A stretch of DNA of 64,000 bases from Mucilaginibacter hurinus (GTDB taxonomy: Bacteria > Bacteroidota > Bacteroidia > Sphingobacteriales > Sphingobacteriaceae): the NCBI RefSeq assembly GCF_003324525.1, contig NZ_QGDC01000009.1:114668-178667 (forward strand), written 5' to 3'. The notes beneath the pieces are model-generated. The model searched no databases. It saw only the letters and a list, made by a program, of their open reading frames with translations, and was not told where the DNA came from. A program made the translations under genes and the position numbers. This document shows positions 1 to 7,536 of this stretch, one piece after another. Every line of letters begins with the position of its first letter. Position 1 is the stretch's first letter.

Positions 1-65
1 GCTTCGTTCCTCGAAATGACGGTGATAGTTGGAGTTACGGAAGGTTCATTAGCAGGAGCCCTTTA
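1..65. repeat. End of a dispersed composite repeat
   Basis: These bases align closely with the end of the composite repeat at 56,831-56,890, including the GCTTCGTTCCTCG and AATGACGGT blocks and the following AAGGTT segment. The same family occurs at 56.3-57.2 kb, 63.5-63.8 kb and in degraded form at 20.8 kb. Its presence here suggests that the chromosome-prophage junction is close to base 80. Because a relic also lies inside the prophage, this is not proof. Confidence 0.6.
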
Positions 66-81
66 AACCCAGCAGGAGCTC

Positions 82-585
82 TTACAGATATTTTTGCCTG
101 ATCACATTAGTTATATGGTCGTGATTTTTTTCAAACTCTTCTTCTGTCGTGTCGCCGGCCAGCAAATCATTTCTAAGCTGCTCTAACAGTATGTTAAGGT
201 CGTCAAAATTCAGTACGTCGACACGCGAAATATCTACCCGCTGTGTTTCGGCAACTATTTGATTTACCGGTTCCGGCTGCGGACTTGGTACTTGCACCAG
301 CGCGGGGTTTGGCTCTGCCGGATCCCTATCTTCGGTAATAACCAGGCGTTTCTCTTCTATAAAGTACCGTTTTGTTTGTATCTCGTAGGAGCGTGCGGCG
401 GAAGAGTTACTTGATATGACTTCGGCTGTAGTTCTGTTTTTTGCTTTAGGTTTATCAGCAGCTTCTTCCTGCAGCTTTTTCAAAACCATTTGCAAATTCT
501 TCCGTCGCACATACCGGTCCAATATTAAAGTCATTACCAGACAAAATATCAACGATATGTATATGTAATAACCAATGTCACTCAT
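82..585 (-). CDS. Membrane-anchored protein downstream of the prophage repressor
   Basis: A 167-residue protein of no recognised family. A membrane helix at about residues 5-22 is followed by a basic stretch (RYVRRK) and a long charged, proline-rich, probably cytoplasmic region. It lies 26 nt after the repressor gene on the same strand, so the two are probably co-transcribed and expressed in the lysogen. That setting is typical of superinfection-exclusion or other lysogenic-conversion proteins, but no motif shows a function. The start at 585 places the helix at the N terminus, as expected. Confidence 0.6.
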   Translation of the reverse strand: MSDIGYYIYISLIFCLVMTLILDRYVRRKNLQMVLKKLQEEAADKPKAKNRTTAEVISSNSSAARSYEIQTKRYFIEEKRLVITEDRDPAEPNPALVQVPSPQPEPVNQIVAETQRVDISRVDVLNFDDLNILLEQLRNDLLAGDTTEEEFEKNHDHITNVIRQKYL

Positions 586-611
586 AACAAGTTATAGTAT
601 GCTTAATAATG

Positions 612-1265
612 CTAATAATTAGGTTTTTTTAATATATCAGTTAACAGGCAAAGCCTGCGTATCCGCGACTTTTTAATGGTTTTAGCCGCGTATTTAGGCT
701 TGCCGTTTATTTGGTCGAGCTGGTTATCACTCCACAAAATTACGCTGTCTTCGTCCTCATCCTTTAACAGGCGTTTGTACATGCGGTAGTCGCCGTACTC
801 AATGTAGTATATCTCGCCCCACTCAATATCCCGCACATCGGTTATAGGTCGTAATACGCACCACGAGCCGTTTTCAAGAGTAGGGTACATGGAGTGGCCG
901 TGCACGGGCAGGGCAAAGCTTTCTTTAGACGCGCCGGGTATGTGCAAATGCCCAACTACCTTAACGTCTTTGGCATCGCCATACATTTCAACAATGGATG
1001 CCGACACCGGTATATTATACATAGGTATGCCCTGCATATTTTCTGGCAACTCGGAAATGGCGGCGATCTCGGGCGTTTGTTTTACATTTGTAAAAACTTC
1101 GGGGAAGGTCTGGTAAAGCTTTTCTTTAAAGTTGCTGTCCAACACATCTTTGCGGAAATGGTAGCCAAGGTTCTGTCGCGTCATATTCAGCTTCAAAGCA
1201 ATGTCATTTATCTCGTAACCGCGGCCTTTTAACAGTAGCTTATGTTTTTCGCCTTCTTTTTCCAT
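612..1265 (-). CDS. Phage repressor, HTH plus S24 (LexA/CI-like) peptidase
   Basis: A 217-residue protein with an N-terminal helix-turn-helix (about residues 15-40, INDIALKLNMTRQNLGYHF) and a C-terminal S24 peptidase-like domain (about 80-215). The catalytic serine is S125 in GHSMYPTL and the general-base lysine is K164 in YRMYKRL. Such proteins hold prophages silent and are inactivated by RecA-stimulated self-cleavage during DNA damage. Here the usual Ala-Gly cleavage dipeptide is not obvious: the segment that would carry it reads VSASIVEMY, with Ala-Ser. It is divergent from a small early gene across a promoter carrying CAAATG/CATTTG sites, the likely operators. Confidence 0.9.
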   Translation of the reverse strand: MEKEGEKHKLLLKGRGYEINDIALKLNMTRQNLGYHFRKDVLDSNFKEKLYQTFPEVFTNVKQTPEIAAISELPENMQGIPMYNIPVSASIVEMYGDAKDVKVVGHLHIPGASKESFALPVHGHSMYPTLENGSWCVLRPITDVRDIEWGEIYYIEYGDYRMYKRLLKDEDEDSVILWSDNQLDQINGKPKYAAKTIKKSRIRRLCLLTDILKKPNY

Positions 1266-1300
1266 ACCAGTTCAATGTTGATAACTTTTTGTGAATTATA

Positions 1301-1345
1301 TTTTGCAAATGGAAAATAATATTTTACATTTGTGTATGTCAAATG
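1301..1345 (+). promoter_or_regulatory. Early rightward promoter with overlapping operator half-sites
   Basis: TTG at 1303-1305, 19 nt, then TACATTTG at 1325-1332 fits the Bacteroidetes promoter (TTG-N19-TAnnTTTG). Sites CAAATG (1306-1311), CATTTG (1327-1332) and CAAATG (1340-1345) overlap it; the last two form a perfect 6-bp inverted repeat with a 7-nt spacer. Another CAAATG is at 1381-1386. This is the likely place where the S24 repressor blocks the early operon. Repressor binding is inference. Confidence 0.6.
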
Positions 1346-1370
1346 ACAATGACAAATAAACAAAATATAA

Positions 1371-1619
1371 ATGATTACTACAAATGCAATACACAGGGAA
1401 TATGAGGTTGATGATGTGATAATCAATTTCATCATTAAAAATATGCCCAATAACGGCTACGCCATAGTAGGCAGCAAGTTGGGGATACCTGACCGCCGGA
1501 CCGTGCGCAATGAAATTGTACAACGCAAAAAGCGCTATAGCCGGGCAATTATTGAGGCTTGCCTTGAAATTATTGAGTTTGTAACAGGGTTGCGGCCATA
1601 CGCTAACGAAATGGCTTAG
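1371..1619 (+). CDS. Small Cro-position DNA-binding-like protein
   Basis: An 82-residue basic protein, first gene of the rightward early operon and divergent from the repressor, the position occupied by cro in lambda-like phages. Residues about 30-55 (AIVGSKLGIPDRRTVRNEIVQRK) look like a helix-turn-helix with a basic recognition helix. No family is recognised. It starts about 35 nt after the predicted transcription start and is followed by a strong GC-rich hairpin, so it may be transcribed alone unless the hairpin is read through. A role in the lysis-lysogeny switch is inferred from position. Confidence 0.65.
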   Translation: MITTNAIHREYEVDDVIINFIIKNMPNNGYAIVGSKLGIPDRRTVRNEIVQRKKRYSRAIIEACLEIIEFVTGLRPYANEMA

Positions 1620-1643
1620 CAACCAGGTGAGTAGAAAGATAAA

Positions 1644-1665
1644 AGCCCGGGCGGCAACCCGGGCT
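1644..1665 (+). terminator. GC-rich hairpin after the first early gene
   Basis: Perfect 8-bp stem (AGCCCGGG / CCCGGGCT) with a 6-nt loop, 24 nt after the stop of the Cro-position gene and followed by AT-rich sequence without a clear T-run. It could be a weak terminator or attenuator in the early operon. Confidence 0.5.
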
Positions 1666-1693
1666 AATAATTAACAATTAATTCAAATACAGA

Positions 1694-1789
1694 ATGGATG
1701 CAAATGTAACAACTGAAAAGCAACTAAGCAAAAACACAGTGTTGGCGGATGTAAAATCCTTTAAAAACGAGCAACAATGTCAAGCTTAA
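1694..1789 (+). CDS. Possible 31-residue early peptide
   Basis: An open frame from ATG 1694 to the stop at 1787-1789 encodes a short hydrophilic peptide (MDANVTTEKQLSKNTVL...). Its end overlaps the start of the next gene at 1777. No Shine-Dalgarno site precedes it. It could be a real phage microprotein or a leader peptide, but the case rests only on position and compact packing. Confidence 0.25.
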   Translation: MDANVTTEKQLSKNTVLADVKSFKNEQQCQA

Positions 1790-2214
1790 AATTTTTGCCG
1801 CAAAAGGTTCAGGATGAACTTTGGTGGCTGATCATGTCGGCCGAATACGATTATGAACGTATAAGTATAGCCGACCATGAACTGGATGATGAACGGTTAA
1901 CGCTATGGCTTGAGGACAAGAGCGATTTTAAAAACACGCTTGACGAATGCCTGGTGGTTGAGATACCGGTTAAAAAATTCGCCGCGCTTATTAAAGCCGA
2001 AAACTTAAACAGTTACGAGGGTGTTAAGGTGCATCCTACAAAAAAAATAACCTATGCTGCCCGGATTGAGATTAACGAGGCAATTACCTGGTACCACCAT
2101 GATGCTACGCTGAGGGAGCAGCGCTGGGCGCGCGAGGCGATGCTGAAAAGCATTTTAACTACCCTTATTGAGACCGGCACCCGTGACATTGCTTTAACTG
2201 ATTGGGGGGAATAA
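1777..2214 (+). CDS. Hypothetical early phage protein
   Basis: A 145-residue acidic soluble protein rich in Trp, Glu and Asp, with no recognised domain, signal peptide or membrane segment. It lies in the early operon and its stop codon overlaps the next start as TAATG, which indicates translational coupling. It could be an anti-host or DNA-metabolism protein, but nothing in the sequence decides this. Confidence 0.7.
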   Translation: MSSLKFLPQKVQDELWWLIMSAEYDYERISIADHELDDERLTLWLEDKSDFKNTLDECLVVEIPVKKFAALIKAENLNSYEGVKVHPTKKITYAARIEINEAITWYHHDATLREQRWAREAMLKSILTTLIETGTRDIALTDWGE

Positions 2215-2453
2215 TGGAAGTGAAGGCAATAAAACACACGGTGTACCCTGACGGGCATTACGGCAGGTATATGGATGTAAAACGCAGGCAAAACGTAATA
2301 AACGAGCAGGTTGAGCGGCTGCAAAGAACCATTAAAAAGCACCGGCGCCGCGAGGCGCTGGGCATAATCAGTTGCCTGATTTTGCTGCTGACCACGCTAA
2401 CCTGCATGTTTTTTTTACCGGTTATTGCGCAGTGTCTAGGCTATGGTGTATAA
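2214..2453 (+). CDS. Small single-helix membrane protein, early operon
   Basis: A 79-residue protein. A basic N-terminal part (about 1-50, with RRQNVINEQVERLQRTIKKHRRR, which could be a short coiled coil) is followed by a membrane helix at about 53-73. The ATG at 2214 is chosen because it has a GGGGGA Shine-Dalgarno-like stretch just upstream and overlaps the previous stop; a TTG at 2202 in the same frame is less likely. Function unknown. Confidence 0.6.
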   Translation: MEVKAIKHTVYPDGHYGRYMDVKRRQNVINEQVERLQRTIKKHRRREALGIISCLILLLTTLTCMFFLPVIAQCLGYGV

Positions 2454-2604
2454 CCATAACCGGCCAGACAGGGAACAGTTTCCGGGCTGGACAGATGAGC
2501 AAATAGACGCCCTGTACGACAGGAAGACACGGCAGGCAAAAAAAGCATTTATTATGGCGCTGATTGTATTGGCCGCGTTGCTGCTGATACCGGCAATTAT
2601 TTAA
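2443..2604 (+). CDS. Small tail-anchored membrane protein
   Basis: ATG 2443 opens a 53-residue frame overlapping the previous gene by 11 nt. The N-terminal half is polar and contains FPGWTDEQIDALYDRK; the C-terminal 20 residues are a hydrophobic helix (ALIVLAALLLIPAII). Two consecutive small genes each ending in a membrane helix suggest a related job or complex at the membrane, but no family is recognised. Confidence 0.5.
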   Translation: MVYNHNRPDREQFPGWTDEQIDALYDRKTRQAKKAFIMALIVLAALLLIPAII

Positions 2605-2618
2605 CCGTATAGTATAAA

Positions 2619-3071
2619 ATGATAACACCTACTACCGGCTTTACAGCCCTTTCACAAGCCAGCGCTGGCGTTGCTACAGCCGACCTAGATAGCGGCAAAC
2701 TGCCCGACCTGGCCACCGCCGTTGCGCAATCATTTAACCTGGTTGCGGATTACTGGACACCACAAGCCGCAGGCGAAAGCAAACGGGTGTTTTTTGATAC
2801 CGTAGCCATGCGGAAGGTGGCAGGCAGGGAGGGGGAAGGGATGGTTGACCTGGAGTGTGCTTACTTCTGCGAGCAAACACATGGTTGCTTAACAAGCCTT
2901 GCCAATGGCTCAAAACGGCTGGTTAACGCGCTTAAAACTTACGGGGTTGCCAGGGGCACGCCTTTGCTGATAACTTACCTGGGCAAAACGCAAAATAAAA
3001 CCAATGCCCATCAGTCTGACAACTGGTCGGTACGGATACTGAAGCTGGACGGCGGGGCGGTGTATCAGTAA
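2619..3071 (+). CDS. Hypothetical early phage protein
   Basis: A 150-residue soluble protein with no recognised family, 14 nt after the previous gene. It has a small, mixed alpha/beta-looking composition, several cysteines (CAYFCEQTHGC) that could bind metal, and a C-terminal strand-rich part (TPLLITYLGKTQNKTN, NWSVRILKLDGG). Its position between membrane microproteins and the replication-type gene suggests early expression. Single-strand DNA binding is one possibility, but it is only a guess. Confidence 0.6.
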   Translation: MITPTTGFTALSQASAGVATADLDSGKLPDLATAVAQSFNLVADYWTPQAAGESKRVFFDTVAMRKVAGREGEGMVDLECAYFCEQTHGCLTSLANGSKRLVNALKTYGVARGTPLLITYLGKTQNKTNAHQSDNWSVRILKLDGGAVYQ

Positions 3072-3082
3072 CTATTAACCAG

Positions 3083-3247
3083 ATGCTGATACTTAAAGAA
3101 GATGTACGATCAGCCTGCCGGCCTAAAAATGTTTACGGCCGCAAAGGCGAAAAGGTAGTTGAGATTGCCCGGCACCACCATGGGCTGATAGTAAAGGGAC
3201 GGTTTGGACGCTTTCCGGTACCGGTACAAAAGATATTAAAAACATAG
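3083..3247 (+). CDS. Small basic protein, 54 residues
   Basis: An open frame from ATG 3083, 11 nt after the previous stop. The product is strongly basic (MLILKEDVRSACRPKNVYGRKGEK...), ends in KILKT, and has a KGRFGRFPVPV segment. The pattern of short strands resembles small phage SH3-like or beta-barrel proteins, but no family is recognised. It is the last gene before a repeat-filled spacer. Confidence 0.45.
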   Translation: MLILKEDVRSACRPKNVYGRKGEKVVEIARHHHGLIVKGRFGRFPVPVQKILKT

Positions 3248-3299
3248 GCGCACGTTCTTTATTGCCAGGCAAGGCAACCAGGGAAGGTAAACCGGCAGC

Positions 3300-3640
3300 G
3301 CCGCCGGCATTAAAAAGGGGTGAGGCCGGGCACGCCTCACCCCTTTAAGCGTAAGCAAAATACGCAGGGCTTTTGCAGCCCTCTCCAAGGGAGAGGGTAC
3401 GCAGGGTAGTGCTATTTGCAGTGCTGTTGATGGGTGAGGCCTCACCCATGAGCGTCAGCGTAAAACGTAGGGCTTGTGCAGCCCTCTCCAATGGAGAGGG
3501 TACGCAGTGCATTGCAATAGGCGGTACCGTTGATGGGGTGAGGCCGAGCACGCCTCACCCTTCAAGCGTGAGTGAAATACGCAGTGCATTGCTATTTGCA
3601 GCACCGTTGATAGGGTGAGGCACCAACTCAGCAAAATGAC
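3300..3640. repeat. REP-like palindromic repeat cluster inside the prophage
   Basis: The spacer 3248-3674 contains no convincing gene. It has about three copies of a unit carrying GGGTGAGGC...GCCTCACCC blocks, ACGCAG spacers and the palindrome CCCTCTCC-3 nt-GGAGAGGG (3379-3397 and 3482-3500). The same palindrome occurs twice at 46.55-46.69 kb in chromosomal DNA. Open frames in this block on both strands are shadows of the palindromes. The cluster lies between early genes and the replication-type gene and may contain transcription-stopping or RNA-processing hairpins. Confidence 0.85.
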
Positions 3641-3674
3641 ATTTGCTGCAGAAATAGAACCGCGGGAGAGGAAC

Positions 3675-4511
3675 ATGATGAACTATATATTACTTATAAA
3701 CAATTTTTGGCGCATACATGAGGGCGATCCCGTCGGAACGGTTGCTGGTTACCTGTACTTCCATTTGCTGGATGTTTGTAACAAGCAAAACTGGCGTAAT
3801 CCCTTTAAGCGGCAAAACACACGTGTATGTGGTGATATAGGTATAACCAGTCCTACGCTGCTTAAGGCGCGTAATGAATTGAAACAGCGCGGCCTGATTG
3901 ATTTTAAAAGCAGGGGTAAGGGCGATAGCAACGTAATGTACCGGCTGCTGCTGCCACAGGTAAGGTATGAAAGCAACAACGACAATAATTTTACTACTTC
4001 TTTTGATACTTCGTTTACTGCCGGCTTTACTACTTGCTATAACTTAAGTAATACTAAAACAGAAAATGAAAACCTGCTTGCTGATGAACATGACCGGCTG
4101 CGCCGCGCTGAGCTGACTTTTGAAATTGAGGCCTTTAACCAAACACAAAGCGTCCTGAAAGAAAAAGGTTGCGCCCAAAAAGAAAAGGAGCCTGCCGTGG
4201 CCGATGCTGCCGGCGTGTTTAGCCGCATGTACACCAGTAAATGGCAGCTGTGCCTGCGTAACCCCATAACGGCTACTCCCGAAGCCAGGCTACAAAAATT
4301 TAACCTGTTTTGGGAGATGAATGTTGACGACTGGCGGCTGCGCGGTTTCCCGGCCTGGGGCGAAATGCTTAACCATTTTTTTAACTGGATACCCGCCCAC
4401 CAGGCAAAAAGCCGTAAAGCGGAGCGCCCGGCGGGTAACGCACCCGGGGTTACACGCGGCACCGGCGCTGTAATTAACGCGTTTACAAAAAATACCTACA
4501 AAGGCAATTAA
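3675..4511 (+). CDS. Replication-type winged-helix phage protein
   Basis: A 278-residue protein when started at ATG 3675, which follows a GAGAGGAA Shine-Dalgarno-like site; the longer frame would begin inside the repeat cluster and is rejected. Residues about 35-100 (TRVCGDIGITSPTLLKARNELKQRGLIDFKSRGKG) form a winged helix of the kind found in Bacteroidetes phage replication initiators and DnaD-like proteins. The C-terminal part is Trp-rich (WEMNVDDWRLRGFPAWGEMLNHFFNWI). Position and domain suggest binding at the phage origin and recruitment of the host helicase. The origin itself is not identified. Confidence 0.7.
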   Translation: MMNYILLINNFWRIHEGDPVGTVAGYLYFHLLDVCNKQNWRNPFKRQNTRVCGDIGITSPTLLKARNELKQRGLIDFKSRGKGDSNVMYRLLLPQVRYESNNDNNFTTSFDTSFTAGFTTCYNLSNTKTENENLLADEHDRLRRAELTFEIEAFNQTQSVLKEKGCAQKEKEPAVADAAGVFSRMYTSKWQLCLRNPITATPEARLQKFNLFWEMNVDDWRLRGFPAWGEMLNHFFNWIPAHQAKSRKAERPAGNAPGVTRGTGAVINAFTKNTYKGN

Positions 4512-4514
4512 CTC

Positions 4515-5327
4515 ATGGAAAAAGCTATTGTAAAAACTAACCCGGCAACCAATGTGCTGCTGCAGCTGCCGGTGATTGAGCAGGTAAAGCAGGAGGTATT
4601 TGCGGCTGTTAACGCATCCATAGCCAAATGCTACGCCGACCTTAACTACGCCGTACCGCACGACACCAATTACCTGGTGAATGAAGTAACGGAGATCATC
4701 TTTGAAAAATATCCGTCGCTGCGCATTGCCGAAATACCATGCGCTTTTGCCGCAGGTATACGCAGGGAATACGGCGAGTTTATGGGCCTTAGCGTAATTA
4801 CGTTTGAAAATTTTATACAGGGATATATCAGCAGCGAACAGCGCCGCCGGTTGGCCGAGCAGAAAAACCGCCTGGCAAACGTGCCTGAAAGCGAGCCCAC
4901 GGCCGAAGAAAAATACAAAACCGCCCGCCAGCTTGCTGCAGACGCCTATGAGCGTGTAATGCTGGGGCGGCCAATAGGCTTATCGGCCGTTACAGTGTAC
5001 GGTATACTGTATAATATGGGTTTAATTGGGCCCGATTATACCAGGGGGATGGTAAAAGCCGCCGTACCTGTATATGAAAACCAGCTGCTGACCGTAGCGG
5101 TAAATGCCCCCAGCTTATTTAAGAAGCGCGAGTTGAATACCCGGCTGGAGTTGCTGCGCGATAACATACAAAAGCAACAACTCACTGACGAGCAGCTTGC
5201 ACAGGTGCGCCGTACCGCCCGTGCCATGGCCGTTACCAATTACCTGCGCGATCTTGCCCTTAACGGGGAAGATTTAACCCAATTGATGGACAATAAATAT
5301 AAGGAGATAAATAATGACCGATCTTAA
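4515..5327 (+). CDS. Hypothetical protein of the phage replication module
   Basis: A 270-residue soluble, mostly helical protein starting 3 nt after the winged-helix gene. Residues about 55-105 carry a pattern (IIFEKYPSLRIAEIPCAFAAG...YGEFMGLSVITFENFIQGYI) seen, to my recollection, in many Bacteroidetes phage and conjugative-element proteins near replication genes, with a basic helix (SSEQRRRLAEQKNR) after it. A helicase loader or primosome partner would fit the position. No catalytic motif such as Walker A is visible, so the role is open. Confidence 0.6.
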   Translation: MEKAIVKTNPATNVLLQLPVIEQVKQEVFAAVNASIAKCYADLNYAVPHDTNYLVNEVTEIIFEKYPSLRIAEIPCAFAAGIRREYGEFMGLSVITFENFIQGYISSEQRRRLAEQKNRLANVPESEPTAEEKYKTARQLAADAYERVMLGRPIGLSAVTVYGILYNMGLIGPDYTRGMVKAAVPVYENQLLTVAVNAPSLFKKRELNTRLELLRDNIQKQQLTDEQLAQVRRTARAMAVTNYLRDLALNGEDLTQLMDNKYKEINNDRS

Positions 5328-5526
5328 AAACATTATAGCCCAAAACATAAAAGCCCGCCGCGATGCCACCGGCTTAAAGCAGGAAGCTTTTGCCGCCGAA
5401 GTTGGTGCAACACAAAAAAGCCTGTCGCATTACGAAAAGGCCCGCTGCCTGCCTACTATCGATAGGTTGATAAGCATTGCCCGGTACACCGGGGTAACGG
5501 TAGATTGGTTGTTGCAGGAGCATTAA
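5314..5526 (+). CDS. XRE-family helix-turn-helix regulator
   Basis: A 70-residue protein that is essentially one Cro/C1-type HTH domain: helix 2-turn-helix 3 at about LKQEAFAAEVGATQKSLSHYEKAR, ending with TVDWLLQEH. It overlaps the preceding gene by 14 nt and has an AAGGAGAT Shine-Dalgarno site, so it belongs to the early operon. It may control the switch to late transcription or act on the accessory region that follows. The target is unknown. Confidence 0.85.
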   Translation: MTDLKNIIAQNIKARRDATGLKQEAFAAEVGATQKSLSHYEKARCLPTIDRLISIARYTGVTVDWLLQEH

Positions 5527-5686
5527 GCGGGCGAGAAAATGAAAATAAAAGAAATAAATACTACCTTGTAGCAAGTATTTCTGCACCATACAAAGCCTGT
5601 ACACCTGTTAACTTTTGCAAATGCTATTATTTTATGAAAGGGGGCTGGCTGTTGGTAAAGTAGCCTGTTCAATTATATAACCCGTT

Positions 5687-6199
5687 ATGAGTAAAATAAG
5701 CAAGTGTTTACTATTCATGTTATGTATTTCATTAAGTGCTTGTAATCATGAAAACAAGTACCAAACAGGGAATTATAACATGGAAATTAACATGTATAGC
5801 CAATGTAAAGTTAATTTTAATACAGGTGTAATTAGTGTTCTTGTCAAAGAGGATTCTACCTACCGGGATACTATTGAGTTTAGTAAAGAGGAACGATCAG
5901 CCATTGCGGAGGCGTTTAATAAAAGGAAGATGTTCGAACTTAAAGGTCATTATGCTTATGCCGGGGATATTGTTATAATGCCCCCAAGCACTATTGATAT
6001 AAAAATATTTGCTGGTAATAAACCAAAAGGAGAAATCAGGGTGTTTTATGACGCCGAAATCAATAAATGGTTTCCTTTTGGAACAAGGTATAACGTTATT
6101 AAATTTACAGATGAGTTAAAAAAACTGATCGAGAGCAAAAAGGAATACAAAATTGCACAACAGGTGAGTGTAAAAAGCAGTAGAGGGTTTTTGCTTTAA
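5687..6199 (+). CDS. Lipoprotein, first of a duplicated pair
   Basis: A 170-residue predicted lipoprotein: signal peptide about 1-18 with lipobox LSAC, so lipid attachment at C19. The mature part is mixed strand and helix with no recognised domain. It is closely related along its whole length to the product of 6354-6866, and 68 nt (5770-5837) are identical between the genes. It sits in the AT-rich accessory region of the prophage. Prophage outer-membrane lipoproteins often block receptors for related phages; that is a reasonable but unproven guess here. Confidence 0.75.
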   Translation: MSKISKCLLFMLCISLSACNHENKYQTGNYNMEINMYSQCKVNFNTGVISVLVKEDSTYRDTIEFSKEERSAIAEAFNKRKMFELKGHYAYAGDIVIMPPSTIDIKIFAGNKPKGEIRVFYDAEINKWFPFGTRYNVIKFTDELKKLIESKKEYKIAQQVSVKSSRGFLL

Positions 6200-6353
6200 T
6201 AACTAAACCATGGCGGCTAACACAAAGTTATGTGCAGGTAACTGCCAATGCTCGGCCATCGCAGTTCGTAAGCCAATTTTATTCTAAGCGATGTGTTCAA
6301 CCTTGCCAATCCGTAATCAGGGGCTTTGTATTATTACAACAAGACAACGTGTT

Positions 6354-6866
6354 ATGAGTAAAATAAGCAAATGTTTGTTATTCATTTTAGTTACAACCTT
6401 GAGCGCTTGTGATTATAAAAACAAATATCAAACAGAGAATTATAACATGGAAATTAACATGTATAGCCAATGTAAAGTTAATTTTAATACAGGTGTAATT
6501 AGTGCTCGGATTAGCCAGGACTCCACCTACCTGGACACTATTGAGTTTAGTAAAGAGGAACGATCTGCTATAGCGGAGGCGTTTAATAAGAGGAAAATAT
6601 TTGAGTTTAAAGGTGAATACTCTTATTTTACCGGTCCAGCCATTATGCCTCCTTCCACTATCGGCATAAAGCTTTATACCGATAACAAATTACAAGGCGA
6701 AATTACCGTATTTGATAATGCGAAAATAAATTATTGGTATCCTTTCGGGAAAAGGTACAACGTTATTAAATTCAGAGATGAGTTAAAAGAATTGATCGAG
6801 AGCAAAAAGGAATATAAAATGGCCCGACAGGTTATAATAGAAAACAGTAAGGGTTTTTCCATTTAA
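6354..6866 (+). CDS. Lipoprotein, second of a duplicated pair
   Basis: A 170-residue paralogue of the product of 5687-6199, with the same N terminus (MSKISKCLLF) and lipobox (LSAC). The start is set at ATG 6354, which aligns with the first copy; the frame extends upstream to 6291 but has no signal peptide there. Divergence is greatest in the middle (GEYSYFTGPAIMPPSTIG versus GHYAYAGDIVIMPPSTID) and least around the identical 68-nt block. Recent tandem duplication followed by diversification is the simplest reading. Confidence 0.75.
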   Translation: MSKISKCLLFILVTTLSACDYKNKYQTENYNMEINMYSQCKVNFNTGVISARISQDSTYLDTIEFSKEERSAIAEAFNKRKIFEFKGEYSYFTGPAIMPPSTIGIKLYTDNKLQGEITVFDNAKINYWYPFGKRYNVIKFRDELKELIESKKEYKMARQVIIENSKGFSI

Positions 6867-6999
6867 TAATTAATTTACTCTTGCGATAGTATTTAATCAA
6901 TACGATATGATACTCTGCTAAATTAAAATAACGCTATATTGTAGAGTTTAGTCGCAAACTTCGGCACGGTCCGCATCGGGCGAATTAGCTTTTTGAAAT

Positions 7000-7413
7000 A
7001 TGTATTTAAAAAATATAATCCTGCATAAAACTGCTGCGGAGCCGGAAATGCTCATGCAAAAGATAAGCTCGCAGCTTGTTAAGCAACATTATATTATTAC
7101 CAGCCAAACCGGAAGCGCCATAACGTTTAAAGATGATATGTGGCAAATTCGTTTAAAAAGTAAAATTTACAGCAAAGTAGACAAGGGTATAATTGAAATT
7201 GAAACTTCGGGCACCGATACCATAATTAAATACACTTATTATATTTCTTACATAGTTGAAATAGTAGTATTATGTATTGCACTAACAGTAAGTTTTATGA
7301 TCCGGCAGTATTATGTAATTCTTTTTATACTGCCTTTCTTAATACAATTTGCTGCACGAACGGTAACTCTCCCGGAGCGCGTAAGAGAGATGATTACAAC
7401 GATACTGGAGTGA
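7000..7413 (+). CDS. Membrane protein with two C-terminal helices
   Basis: A 137-residue protein, no family recognised. Residues 1-80 are soluble with strand-like segments (YIITSQTGSAITFKDDMWQIRLKSKIY); residues about 85-122 form two closely spaced membrane helices. It is in the accessory region between the early and late modules, in AT-rich sequence, with no clear partner. Possibly a lysogenic-conversion gene. Confidence 0.6.
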   Translation: MYLKNIILHKTAAEPEMLMQKISSQLVKQHYIITSQTGSAITFKDDMWQIRLKSKIYSKVDKGIIEIETSGTDTIIKYTYYISYIVEIVVLCIALTVSFMIRQYYVILFILPFLIQFAARTVTLPERVREMITTILE

Positions 7414-7536
7414 ACCGTTTTGAAAACTTGCATAGTTTATGTCGAACAACCAACTCAAAAGCGTCATTAATTATTTAGCCTGATGACTGGTATCGTTATA
7501 AATATTCACACCTTTTAATTGCAGGAACTTTAAATA

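Noticed and set aside
3236..3676. Overlapping open frames on both strands in the prophage spacer
   Set aside because: All run through palindromic repeats and resemble one another in translation; they have no ribosome-binding site or family likeness.
4037..4462. Long reverse-strand frame within the replication-type gene
   Set aside because: It is antisense to a well-supported gene with ribosome-binding site and winged-helix domain, and its Ser/Arg-rich content is typical of a shadow frame.
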